Source of the DNA: Perognathus longimembris pacificus
Lineage: Eukaryota; Chordata; Mammalia; Rodentia; Heteromyidae
Length of the DNA stretch: 64,000 nt
Assembly (NCBI RefSeq): GCF_023159225.1
Contig: NC_063188.1
Span: forward strand, 15,273,086 to 15,337,085
Direction: 5' to 3'
Of this stretch, positions 36,299 to 46,845 are shown one piece after another. How positions within the stretch are numbered: position 1 is the first letter of the stretch; each line of letters begins with the position of its first letter. A program made the translations under genes and the position numbers. The notes beneath the pieces are model-generated. The model was not told where the DNA came from, did no database searches, and saw nothing but the letters and a program-made list of their open reading frames with translations.

Positions 36299-37015
36299 TT
36301 CTGAAAAGTGCCTTTTCTGAAAACTCTGCTGCTTGGATTCTACTCTAGAACTATCTCTTTTCCAACCCCTCTTCCACACACCCTCCCCTGCTCCTCGTCC
36401 CCTACCAAACTGCTGTGCTTGTACTTGACTCTCAGCAACTTGTCCATTTTTTCCCCTGTGATTCTCAGTTGTCTTAGTCATTTCCCCTCCCCTTAACTTC
36501 GAAGCAAACTGTTTTTTTATTTTAAATAACATCCTGCCCAACTTTATTCTTTAAAGCCACGAAATAAGGAGAAAGACTTTTTCTTTCCCTGATCGGAGAC
36601 CATTCCACAAATTGAAGGGCAGCCAGCAGCATATGTTTTTCTGTAAGAATAATTGAAAACATCAACTAGACAGCACAGAATTCTTTTGAAAGTTTGCCAG
36701 TTATTGGAAACAAATTCAGGAAAGGAACAAAATCCAACATTCGATATCTTAACCTTTACAGTTTGCCTTCTTAAGAGTTGGTCTCTAATTTGATTTTTAG
36801 TTCTTGTGATACAACCTTGATTTCATAAGTGACTTTTTTTGTTTGACTTGATCAGATTTGACTCAAATCAAAACCTAAGTGCTAACAAATCGACACTGCA
36901 CCAAAGCAACCTGTTTTCTCTTTCACATTTAGCTCAAGTTCATTTGGACTCCTTTACCAATCTGTAGTCAGACTGTCCCAAAGAGGGTGCACTGAATTGT
37001 AAGTTTGCTTTCAAT
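36298..37015 (+). other. MBNL3: MBNL3 5' UTR portion of the first coding exon
   Basis: If the acceptor at 36297 is used, the exon has 718 untranslated bases before the start codon. In that length only one ATG occurs, at 36633, where chance would give roughly ten. This depletion is what a scanned 5' leader is expected to show and supports reading the whole stretch as exon. TGCT-type motifs, the core of muscleblind binding sites, cluster at about 36326-36336 and 36410-36420. MBNL1 is known to autoregulate inclusion of its equivalent start-codon exon, so similar control here is plausible but not shown. Confidence 0.6.
36633..36656 (+). other. Seven-codon upstream ORF in the MBNL3 leader
   Basis: The only ATG upstream of the main start in the proposed exon. 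It reads seven codons and stops at TGA (36654-36656). Its context, agcatatgt, has A at -3 but no G at +4, so it is a moderate start. It closes 359 bases before the main ATG, which would allow reinitiation. Conservation is needed to say whether it matters. Confidence 0.4.
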
Positions 37016-37192
37016 ATGACGGCTGTCAATGTTGCCCTGATTCGTGATACCAAATGGCTGACTTTAGAAGTCTGTAGAGAATTTCAGAGAGGAACTTGCT
37101 CTCGAGCTGACGCCGAGTGCAGGTTTGCCCATCCGCCAAGAGTTTGCCACGTGGAAAATGGCCGTGTGGTGGCTTGTTTTGATTCTCTAAAG
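37016..37192 (+). CDS. MBNL3: Muscleblind-like protein 3, first coding exon (residues 1-59)
   Basis: MBNL proteins bind YGCY motifs in pre-mRNA and 3' UTRs through paired CCCH zinc fingers and control alternative splicing, polyadenylation and RNA localisation. MBNL3 is the X-linked member, linked to keeping muscle precursors undifferentiated. This exon starts [20 protein letters not shown]; the MTAVNVAL start separates it from MBNL1 (MAVSVTP) and MBNL2 (MALNVAP). Zinc finger 1 is complete, with Cys20, Cys28, Cys35 and His39 (CX7CX6CX3H). Cys54 begins zinc finger 2, whose other ligands must lie in the next exon. Coding ends after Lys59 in phase 0 at aag|gtgagt. There is no frameshift or stop, it has its own introns, and it is not a retrocopy. 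Compared with the human protein as I recall it, Glu34 replaces Asp and Arg36 replaces Lys, both conservative. Confidence 0.96.
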
Positions 37193-37198
37193 GTGAGT
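37190..37198 (+). promoter_or_regulatory. MBNL3: 5' splice site (donor) of the MBNL3 coding exon
   Basis: The sequence aag|gtgagtg is a near-perfect U1 match, with the cut after 37192. The codon frame is uninterrupted to this point, and the paralogues break at the same place, after DSLK. Confidence 0.92.
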
Positions 37199-37309
37199 GC
37201 CATCTCAATGCACATGCTTATTGAAATGTGTTGATTTCTATGTTTTCTGAAATGTGATGTAATGAAGATAGTGAATAATAACATGAAATCATGAAGTGCT
37301 TTTTGAGCA

Positions 37310-37315
37310 AAGAGA

Positions 37316-37379
<64 letters not shown>
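37310..37379. repeat. (GA)n microsatellite near the splice donor
   Basis: Seventy bases of almost pure GA with one C interruption, beginning 118 bases after the exon. The sense transcript would carry a purine run here. The minus frames over it read as Ser-Leu repeats and are artefacts. Confidence 0.92.
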
Positions 37380-37381
<2 letters not shown>

Positions 37382-37479
37382 TAGACTTCGTATTTGTACA
37401 ACTAAGCCAATTAAAAGCTCCAACCACTGAAACTTACTTAGGGAGATAGATATGTTTAAATGATAAACACTGGAGATTT

Positions 37480-37575
37480 GGGGCTGGGATGTAGCTCAGT
37501 GGCAAGGTGCTTGCCTAGCAAGTGCAGAATCCTGGGTTTGATTGCCAGCACCAAAAAAAGAAAAGACAAAAAACA
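37480..37575 (+). repeat. ID-family SINE
   Basis: Starts ggggctgggatgtagctc with the A box gtagctcagtgg and ends with tgggtttgattgccagcacc and an A-rich tail. It is a well-kept tRNA-Ala-derived monomer without Geo. Confidence 0.88.
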
Positions 37576-39066
37576 TATAGTTAAAAAATTAAGAAGTTTT
37601 ATATGAGGGAAAGATGGCACCCTTGCTATCTATCCTTTAGCCTTTTTGTATAGGATTTACACTTCTTAATATAGTGACCAAAATCTTCCCATTACCCAGA
37701 GAAGAGCGTTAGTAAAGCATAATATAGTTCTTTATTCATATTATGAAAATACATTTGGTAGGGACCAGTCAGACTTTTGAGGGATCTTTAACTTAAACCT
37801 GCTGCTATAAACTCAGTTCCCTTAATTTTCTTCTTGGTCACATCTGACAGACCAACTTCAGCTTTGTGGGTATCTTTGTGTGAAGATCCCACTGCCAAGA
37901 TAATCAAAACTGAATATCACACATTCACTAGAGTAGAAACAAAAGTATGCGGTCAGAAGAAGTGTTATGTAGAGTAGGACACATGATTTTTCGAACGAGA
38001 GAATGTGCTTTATCCATAATTACCCTCAAATTAAGTATAAAGATGTTCACATGCAAGCATAGAAGCAAAAGCTGGCTTGGTTCAACTAATAAGATTTGCT
38101 ATGATGCATTTGACTTTTTTTTCAAAAGATGTCAACATCAATTAAGCTTAACAAGAACCTTTTCAATGTCTTGAAATTATTTTACCCTCATCATGAACAA
38201 TGTTACCTCGTTATCATTTTTATTTATGGTTACGTGCCTACAGGAGGTGTATCCCCCTCACATAAGAATTTCTCAAATGGTATACAATGGGTTGACTATC
38301 ACTTATCTGACATGCTTGGGACCAGAAGTATCCAGATATCAGTTATTCTGATTTTAGAATATATTTATGTACATGAGCTATCTTGAGGCTAAATATGAAA
38401 TTTATATTTCCTACATACCTCACCCAGTGCATAGACTGAGGAAAGTTTTATACAATATTTCTGGAGCACTTGCATTTTGACAGCAACTACATGAGGTTAG
38501 TAATAGAATTGTCTATGTGTGATACCATGTTGATGCTACGAACGCTGGAGCATTGGGGTTTTTTTTATTAGGGATGCTCTGGATATACTTAAGACATTAA
38601 TTTTATTACCTTAAGCTACTCATTTTTATTGCAAACCATTCCAGTTCAATAATGAAAATTTGTTATGGTAAAGATTAAGGTAATTACTAAAATGGAAAAA
38701 TCTCTGAATTGCTTTTCTTTGCAGCAGATATTCCGTCTAAAAGGCTTGTTTTGCTTTCTTCATTTTTGGAGTCATTCATGCTCCGTCTATAATTATTTTC
38801 TATATTATTACTTCAGTCTACTGTCCTAGGCAGAGTGTTTAAGTGGAAATGAACACTGACCTAGTTGGGGGGAAAAGAAGTGACATCTATTCTGCCTATA
38901 CAGAGGGTCACATCTTATACTGGGCTTTTTGCATATGTTGCTTCAAGAAGTCTTAGATATAATTACAGCACTACTGCATCTGATCCTGGTCTCCTTAATC
39001 TCACATATTTTAACTCATGTTATTTCTAACCAGTAGAAATGCCTTTCTTTTCTGCCTAACTTCCAG

Positions 39067-39204
39067 GATTATTATGGAAAATCTAGAGATAGCATGAATG
39101 AAAAGCTACGTATCAATACAGAAGTGAACTACATGAAAAGTTATCTTTATGAAGTATTGACTTCAGAGATTCTGCCAAAAGAACAACAACATGGTTCTGT
39201 TTAG
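39067..39204 (+). other. Exon-like short open frame, not identified
   Basis: A pyrimidine tract ending cctaacttccag gives a good acceptor look, followed by 45 sense codons and a TAG at 39202-39204. The translation has a balanced composition with charged and aromatic residues (for example NEKLRINTEVNYMKSYLYEV) and no low complexity. I do not recognise the protein. The frame is closed upstream by TAG at 39031. It could be a terminal alternative exon, a piece of an old retrocopy or chance. Confidence 0.2.
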
Positions 39205-39429
39205 TTGGGGCTTATGATTTAAACTTGCAATCTAATGTCCCAAATGAACATGCCGAAGATAATTACTGTGTGATGGTAATTCTTCAAGCTGTTTCTATCT
39301 GAAATAGTTTACTCTCCAATATAGAATTCCTTGTACATTGTAGATTCGGTCTTTCCAGGCATCATAGAAAAATAGGAAACAATACATGAGCTTCCTAATC
39401 ATTGTTACCTTTTAAGTCAGTGTTGTCAT

Positions 39430-39565
39430 TTAGAAAAGAGCTGGGTGCTGGTAGCTCACGCCTGTAATCCTACCTACTCAGGAGGCTGAGATCTGAGGAT
39501 CACAGTTTGAAGCCATCCTGGGCAGAAAAATCTATGAGACCTTTATTTCCAGTTGACAACCAAAA
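39430..39565 (+). repeat. B1-like SINE, head only
   Basis: Begins agctgggtgctggtagctca, runs through ctactcaggaggctgagatc and ends near the linker (ttccagttgacaaccaaaag). The Geo unit is missing. Confidence 0.8.
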
Positions 39566-40644
39566 GGCAAGAAGTAATATTTTAAATATATAAAGCCTAT
39601 CAAACAATTATTTAACTTGCCAGTTAGATAACACACTCATTGGAGTTCCATGTCTGCCTAAAGGCTTTATATCTCTCCTTCATATCATTTGTTATTCACA
39701 ATGCACATGAAAAGCATAGTAGGTTGAGGATACTTGACCTATGTAAATTGTACTAATGTCATATCTGCAATACACGAAAGAATGTATCTCAATGGGTACC
39801 GCAGCGATAGCTGGCCCTCTTGAGTTTGTATAATCGAAACAGCATTGAAATTCATCCGTTGACTATTTTTTACTTTCACAAGTGGTTAAATACCTGAAGC
39901 AATCATTTGATGAGTTTCATGCCGCAGCTTTTGTTTTTTCTTGATTTGTTTTTGTAAGGATTCTATTAGCACTAGCTACTCTACCAGATGATGGTTCTTT
40001 GCCTTCTGAATAGATCAAATGAGCACAATGTGTCTCACTCATCTCATAATGACGGAATGTCACAAAAACAAGAAGGGTGAGCAGGATGGCTGGTGGTGTA
40101 TTGTGCTGAGTTGATGTGCCTTATCAACGTATCAGTGTTGAGTATTTAGTGGTGAAGGTTGCACTATTTTCAGATCAAAAATCTAAGCCATGAGGCAGAT
40201 CTACATTCGTTTCCAGCTACAAAGAAGAGTCATGTCATTTTGGTATGCAGCTGCTTTTGACTTGATTGCCTTGTCTGCTTGGCATAATTTATTCCAAAAG
40301 TTTCTTTCAAAGTATCATTTAATCCATTCTGTGCTGCTTTCTTAATATTTACAATTTGCCATTGATCTAAGTTGGCATTTTTAGTGTATAGCTCTTAACT
40401 TGAACAAAGGATTGTTGCTTTATGAAATAAAATCAATTTTTCATGAATGTTTTCATAGCCAACTTACTCAGCTTCAAAATATTACGATGTCTTGAACCTT
40501 CTAGTCCATATGTAAGGCAGTGAGTGATATCAGCCAGCTGTTATCCAGGAAAAAATATAAAGGCTATCCTTACTTTGTAATGACAGATTAAAATTCATCA
40601 TGTCTCCCCAACATACTCGCCACTTTGGGTGTTATTTTTTTCAA

Positions 40645-40857
40645 ATTTTTTAAATTTAATTTTATTGTCAAGGTGATGTGCAGAGGGGTTGCCTTTGCAT
40701 ATGTAAGGTAGTGAGTACATTTGTTGTCAAGCTTGTCACCCCTTCCCTCATTTTTCTCTCATTTTACCTCCCAAATCACCCTCCCACAAGTTGTACAGAT
40801 CATTTCCAACATATTGTCTTGTGAGTATCACTGTTGCATTGGTTCTACCTTTATTCT
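40645..40857 (-). mobile_element. L1 3' terminus, antisense
   Basis: Contains the terminal motif ttattgtcaaggtgatgtgc, gtaaggtagtgagtacattt and acaagttgtacagatcattt, as in the other antisense copies. It abuts a sense L1 fragment at 40858. Confidence 0.8.
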
Positions 40858-41855
40858 TTTTCTGTATGGAGGTTCCTCAAAAGACTGAAAATAGACATAT
40901 GACCCAGCAATCTCACTTCTGGGCATTTACCCAAATGACCACAAACAAGGCCACACACTAAAGCTACCAGAACAACCATGTTTATTGCAGCATTATTTAC
41001 TATACCTAAGATATGGAACCAACCCAGGTGCCCCTCAGTAAATGAATGGATTAAGAAGATGTGGTATATATACACAATGGAATTGTGTGCTTCCATCAGA
41101 AAGAATGGCATCGCCCCATTCATAAGGAAATGGGAAAACTTGGGGGAAAAAAGTATTAAATGAAGTAAGCCAGGCCCAAAGAAACATAGATTCCATGTCT
41201 AGGATAATTCTAGCAGAGGATCACAGCAGCTCAATAGCTATGTACATAAGATCATATAAGATGATGCTAAATGAAATGAACTCAAAGATATGGAAACAAG
41301 AGGTTTTTGTTTATTGGTGTTGTTTTTAATGTACTATGAAAAGTTATTACTTTTTTCTTTAGTTTTTATTCCCTATGATTTATCTCCTGTTATCACTGCA
41401 TTTAATTTTGATACCCTGGGTATAATATACTTTGGGTGATTTTGTAACAATTATTTCCTGGTTAAGGAAATGGCAGCAGTCATAATCAGAGAATAATGAT
41501 ATCAAGTCATATACAATCCTAAAATGATAGGAGACTAATGCACATAAAAAGCAACCCACATTTTTTGTTATTATTATCATTGTTGTCATTGGTGGTGGTG
41601 GTATTTGTTTTTGCCTTGGAGTTTTCTTTCTTATGGGGGTGTGCAGAAAGGGAAGAAGAGTGAACAAATGCAGTCATGCTATTCAGTAGACACTGTGTGG
41701 AAAATGATCTGTGTAACTTGTGGGCAAGGATGGGAGGGGAAAATGAAGGAAAGGATGACATTGTCCAAAAAAGAAATATACCCATTACCTGATTTATGAA
41801 ATGGTAACCCCTCTGCACAATATCTTAATAATGACAATAAAATTATTGTTTATAA
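40858..41855 (+). mobile_element. 5'-truncated L1, sense orientation
   Basis: Starts in sequence downstream of ORF2 (ggaggttcctcaaaagac, then gacccagcaatctcacttct and gaatggattaagaagatgtg). It runs through the 3' UTR and ends at aatggtaacccctctgcaca, an aataaaatt and a short tail. Open frames at 40978-41163 and 41605-41799 (plus) and 40851-41123 (minus) are pieces of it. Confidence 0.85.
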
Positions 41856-41867
41856 AAAGATATCTAG

Positions 41868-42080
41868 GCTGGGAGTGTGGCTTAGTGGTACAGTGCTTGC
41901 CTAGCATGCATGAAGTCCTGGGTTTGATTCCTCAGTATCACATAAGCAGGAAAAACTAGAAGTGGTACTGTGGTGAGACACAGTGGTAGAGTGCTAGCCT
42001 CGAGCAAAAGAAGCTCAGGGACAGTGCTCGGGCCCTGAGTTCAAGCCCCAGGACTGGCAAGAGAAGAAAAGAAAAAAAAA
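41868..42080 (+). repeat. IDL-Geo SINE, intermediate age
   Basis: Head ggctgggagtgtggcttagt, B box gggtttgattcc, then Geo with a small insertion (gtggtgagacacagtggtag) and a tail interrupted by G. It inserted beside the L1 tail. Confidence 0.88.
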
Positions 42081-42269
42081 CACTACCTAGAGTGTGCCTT
42101 CAAACACTATGATCAAAGACATAATAACACATTGACAAGTAAAACCTGTTGTATAGATCTATGAATACAAATCTATCCTTTTAGGAACAATTGATCCTAG
42201 TTCCAGTATTTCTATGTTTGTGCCACTAATCACAATAGTTTTCACTACTTTAAAATTTTACTTTTTTTG

Positions 42270-42350
42270 ACTGGGGATTCATCCTAGTAATAGAGCATTT
42301 GCCTAGTATGTGTGATGTTCTGGGTGTGATTCCCTAGCATTGCCAAAAAA
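42270..42350 (+). repeat. ID-family SINE, worn
   Basis: Gactggggattcatcctagt, then gagcatttgcctagtatgtg and gtgattccctagcattgcc plus A run. Confidence 0.75.
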
Positions 42351-43284
42351 ATAATTGACTATTTTTTACTGAATATTGACTCACCCCTTGAATATTGACT
42401 CATCTCTGTTTGCTAAAGTAAAGTGTAATAGAAGCTAGACTCCTAGCAACGTCATCCCCAGGGTCACCTGATTACACAATACTTAGCACCATTTATAAGC
42501 TCCATTGGAGACATCTATCTGCACGACAAAGACACAGAAGCAACCTCTGTCATTCTTACAGTCCAGGAAAAATAATATCTTACTTAAAGATTTTTATTGT
42601 GTGTGATACTGGCTTTATGAAGAAAAGTGCCCTTCCTGCCAGTGCTCTTTGGGGGCATTTCAAAAATCTCCTTTTGAAAGAAAATAGGATTTCAACTAAT
42701 ATTCATATATATGTATACATACATATATTAATCATTCAGCCTCACCTATTTATACTTCTTGAAAAGTTACAAAATTTAGAGCAGGCAATTCCAATATATT
42801 CTTTGCCTAGATTTCCTTGTAACCATTTACCTCTCAAACCTAACACAGTTATCAAAATTAGGAAATTAACACTATACAAGAATCTTAACTAGGAACTCTA
42901 TTTGAATTTCTCCAGCTTTTCTTCTTAATGTCCCTTTTCGGTTCCATAGTCCAATCCAGGATCTGCCATTGCAGCTTCTCAACATAGCACCTTAGTTCTC
43001 TCCAGTCCGTGCTAATTGCTTAACTTTTCCTTGCCTTTTATGATCATGATACAAAGTAATAGGCATTCCACAGAAGAACTCACCAGTCCTTAGCTAAAAT
43101 GTTGTGTGGTCACAGATATTAGGGAGAAAATGGGTAAAATTCAAAGCAAGTTCCAAGTTTAATTAAGAGTCTCTCTTGTATGTATATTAATTTATGTAGG
43201 TTTATAACAGTCAAGGAGTGTGGGTATACTGGAACTCAATGTATTATCTTTACAGTTTTAAAAATTTAAGTCCAAAGTTATTTC

Positions 43285-43543
43285 CAAATGAGTTTTTGAG
43301 CTGGGAATATGGCCTAGTGGTAGAGTGCTCACCTCATATACATGAAGCCCAGGGTTCAATTCCTCAGCACCACAAATATAGAAAAAGCTGGAAGTGGTGC
43401 TGTGGCTCAAGTAGTAGAGTGTTAGCCTTGAGCAAAAAGAAGCCAGGGACAGTACTCAGGTCCTGAGTTCAAGCCCCAGGACTGGCAAAAAAAAAAAACA
43501 AAACCACAAAACAAAACAATCCATTGACAAATGAGTTTTTGAG
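43285..43543 (+). repeat. IDL-Geo SINE with 16-base target-site duplication
   Basis: Element 43301-43527, plus strand, ending in a tail rich in caaaa units. The duplication caaatgagtttttgag is perfect at 43285-43300 and 43528-43543. Confidence 0.93.
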
Positions 43544-43557
43544 CGCAGTAGTAGGCA

Positions 43558-43613
43558 GTGAAACTCAGGGTCTTTCACATGCTTTCACTTCCTTTGAGCT
43601 ACATTCCCATTCC
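43558..43613 (-). repeat. Possible ID-like fragment
   Basis: The stretch gaaactcagggtctttcaca then ttgagctacattccca resembles the complement of an ID body. It is short and diverged. Confidence 0.35.
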
Positions 43614-44137
43614 TCAAGATAAAATACTTCAAAACATAAAGCCTTGATTGCATGGATTTCTATGTAATGACTGATTCTGGAATGGTCCCCGGCAGTCCAA
43701 TGGGTCAGATAATTAGTGTTAAAAAATGCCTTCAACAGCACCACAAAATAAGCCAATCACAAAGTGTGGCTGTTGAAGACCATTCTGTCCAAAATTGTTT
43801 TTTTTTTTCATTTATAGAGATGGAAACTTGAGCCAGTGGGGCACAGCCTCTTACACAAGGTCATTTATGCAGTTATCAAAGGACCTTGGAGATTCTGCTC
43901 TTCTCATCAGTGGAGTCTGTTTTGGAGAAGTAAATTGAGAAAGCATTAAAAGAAGCTATTGTTATACTAAACCGAAGTACCAGACTCCTTTTGCTGGTAT
44001 GGTCGTATTGTTTCACATGATCTTTGGATGCATTGCCTGTGAAGTTGCATGGTACTCTTTCACTTTTTGTGCTAAAAAAGAGGGGAAATTGGAGGAGAAA
44101 TCAACATTCCTTCCTTTCTTCGTTTTTTGTTTTTTGT

Positions 44138-45032
44138 CTTTTTTGGTTGGTTGTGGGGCTTGAACTCAGGACGGAGGTTGCTGTCCCTTAGCTCTTTTGT
44201 TCAAGGCTACAGTGCCACTTCCAGTTGGTTTTTTTTCTTATTGTCAAAGTGATGTGCAGAGGGGTTACAGTTTCATACCTTAGGCCTTGGGCACATTTCT
44301 TGTACTGTTTCTTTCCTCCTCCCTCTTTCCCTTTCCCCCCATGAGTTGTTCAGTTGGTTTACACCAGTTTTGCAAGTATTGCTTTTGTAGTCGTTTGTCT
44401 TTTTATCCTTTGTCTCTCGATTTTGGTATTCTCTTTCACTTTCCTAGTTCTAATACCAGTATATACAGTTTCCATCGTACTCAGATAAGATACAGTGATG
44501 GTGTGGGGACAACCACAGGAAGGGGATACAAGAGGCTCATCAACAATAGAAGCTACGGTTTCACATGACATGTTGAAAGTAATTACAGCAGTGATATAAC
44601 AGTTGTTTCCATAACATGGAGTTCATTTCACTTAGCATCATCTTATGTGTTCATAAGGGCATAGCTATTGGGCTCTTGTGATCCTCTGTTGTGACTTGCC
44701 TAAACCTGTGCTAATTATTCCCTATAAGGGAGACCATAGAGTCCATGTTTCTTTGGGTCTGGCTCACTTCACTTAGTATAATTTTTTCCAAGTCCTTCCA
44801 TTTCCTTACGAATGGGGCAACGTCATTCTTTCTGTTAGAGGCATGAAATTCCATTGTGTATATGTACCACATTTTCCTGATTCATTTGTCCACTTTCAGT
44901 TTTCTAGAAGTTAATTGGAGATCAAAGTCTCACAGACTTTGCTGCTTGGGGTGGCTTTGAACTATGATCCTCAGATTTCAGCCTCTTGAATAGCTAGGAT
45001 TACAGGCATGAGACAACAGCACACAGCAATAT
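44138..45032 (-). repeat. B1-like/Geo SINE split by a nested L1
   Basis: Geo (gtggggcttgaactcagg) lies at 44138-44226. The linker and B1-like head (gaagttaattggagatcaaa, gaatagctaggattacagg) resume at 44890-45032. The L1 at 44227-44889 separates them. The repeated ccacttccagtt / ccactttcagtt at 44215 and 44890 is the L1's target-site duplication inside the SINE. Confidence 0.85.
44227..44889 (-). mobile_element. 5'-truncated L1 nested in a SINE
   Basis: Begins with a T run and ttattgtcaaagtgatgtgc, and continues through the same 3' UTR blocks as the copy at 4469-5209, ending at nearly the same point (accacattttcctgattcat). The short frames at 44287 (plus) and 44359 (minus) lie in it. Confidence 0.88.
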
Positions 45033-45107
45033 TTCCTTTCTTAATCACTTTCTTTTCTTTTGTGTCATGACAGTCTATTTATATTAATATTTTTTCTTAC
45101 TGCTTTT

Positions 45108-45190
45108 TATTTTTTATTGTTACTATAAAGGTGATGTTCAAAGGGCTTCCGGTTATATAAGTTAGGTAATAAGTACATTTCTTTTTGGAC
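45108..45190 (-). mobile_element. L1 3' terminus, short antisense fragment
   Basis: Ttattgttactataaaggtg, then ggcttccggttatataagtt and aataagtacatttc match the L1 terminus in worn form. Confidence 0.6.
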
Positions 45191-46329
45191 AATTTTTTTA
45201 ATTAAGGTTCATGGGAAATTAATTGGGAAATATTTGCACAATTTATTCTGAATAGGAAGTAAAGTAAGAAGTTGTCTGGGGTTAATCACAAAATGGCAGA
45301 ACATAGAGTTATCTCTGCTCCCTTGTCCATTCTTCTTCTCAAACACTGTGTATTGAGTCAGCTGGCTAAAATTGGGAGTTATTATAACATAATACTCTGT
45401 GATGTTTTATTCTGATGTGTGCTCATTAGTTCAATGCCCTGGCCAGCTATGGAGGTATCTGTCACAGAGAAGCTGAAAATATTACAGCAACAGGTCAGCC
45501 TCATAACAAGTCAAATATTTAAAAAAATAACTTGGACTCTAATTCTGCTTTTTAAAACTGTTCTTTTATGGGATTGTAGCTCAAGGTCATTTCTCCTCCT
45601 TGTAGCCAAGTTGCAGTTGCATCTGGTGAGAAAGGACAGTCACAATTTGATAATACCGCTACCCATTCAGCAGGAAAGATTGGAAAATGCGAAACTTAAA
45701 ATTATAAGTTTTATGTCAGCTCTTTTGTTTTGAAGAGAGACTTACATGTTAGAGAAATATGTAAACAATTCTGTCCTTATTAGATTAACTATGTGAAGTC
45801 CTTTCAAATATTGTTCTTGTCTGTATGAGATTTTTCTAACATGTGAATACAAGGTACTTCTACACATCTGGAAACAGCAATTAGTTTTTCTAAGAACACA
45901 ACTTGGTTCTAAGTACTTCATTTCTTACTGTTTATTTTGACCTAAGAGATTAGCTTTCTTCTTGGATCGTCCTTGAGGTGATCCTTTGTTTATCTTCTAC
46001 CTTGTGTGTCATTTGATCCTTGACCTATAGAGTTATATATTTCAGAGGAATCTTAACCATCTGGGCTTTTCTCATGTGTAAATAATCTTTTCATTTTAAT
46101 CCGTGTTTCTTCCACTATATATCAGTCTTCTATTTCTTAAAAACTAATGTTTGTTATGTCTATTTAATCTAGACTTACAATCCAACTTTTATTTTGTCAT
46201 CTTTCATTGTTACTTGTAGGGTCATGTTTTAACTGCTAAATGTAATTAAGCTTGTAACTCATGCTTTCTTGGTGATAGTTTCTAACAAGACAGTACATTG
46301 TTCCATTTGTTTGTCCACCTTTTATTTTC
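45191..46329. other. Intronic stretch with no recognised feature
   Basis: A frame at 45419-45733 (104 codons) has no recognisable domain. No repeat was identified. Confidence 0.4.
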
Positions 46330-46800
46330 TTTCTTATTTATTATTTTTATTGTCAAAGTAATGTACAGAGGGGTTACAGTTACATACATAAGGCAGTGAG
46401 TACATTCTTATCAAACTCATTACCTCCGCCTTTGTTTTTCTCCCACCTTCCCAGCTCCCCGGTTCCCTCCCACCCTCCCCCAAGTTGTACAGTTGGTTTA
46501 CAGCCCATTGTCTTGTAAGTATTGCTGTTGCATTGGTTCACTTTTTACCTTTTGTCTCTCCATTTTGATGTTCCCCTCCCCTAGTTCCAATAAATGTACA
46601 TACAATACCCAGTGTACCAAAGTCAGTTACAGTGACATCATGGGGAAGAAAGTCAAAAGAAAAAGGCATAATTTCATAGGGTACCTTGGAAATAACAATA
46701 ACAAAGATAAACCACTTATTTCCAAATCATGTAGTTCATTTTGTTTAGGATCATTTTATGTGTTCATATGTGCATTGCTCTTGAGCTATTTTATTTTCTA
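46330..46800 (-). mobile_element. 5'-truncated L1, antisense
   Basis: Ttattgtcaaagtaatgtac with gtaaggcagtgagtacattc-type sequence, a C-rich 3' UTR block, and an end at gatcattttatgtgttcata. A B1-like remnant (ggggattacaagtatgtgcc) follows at 46810-46845. Confidence 0.82.
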
Positions 46801-46845
46801 AATGGTCACTCATATTGGGGATTACAAGTATGTGCCACTGCCTAT

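Noticed and set aside
37084..37427. Minus-strand frames of 69 and 105 codons overlapping the MBNL3 exon.
   Set aside because: They are the antisense of the coding exon and of the GA microsatellite (Ser-Leu repeats).
40645..41855. Opposed L1 fragments meeting at 40857/40858, considered as one L1 with a twin-primed 5' inversion.
   Set aside because: Both fragments contain the L1 3' terminus. A twin-primed inversion would place upstream L1 sequence, not a second 3' end, in the inverted part. Two separate insertions are more likely.
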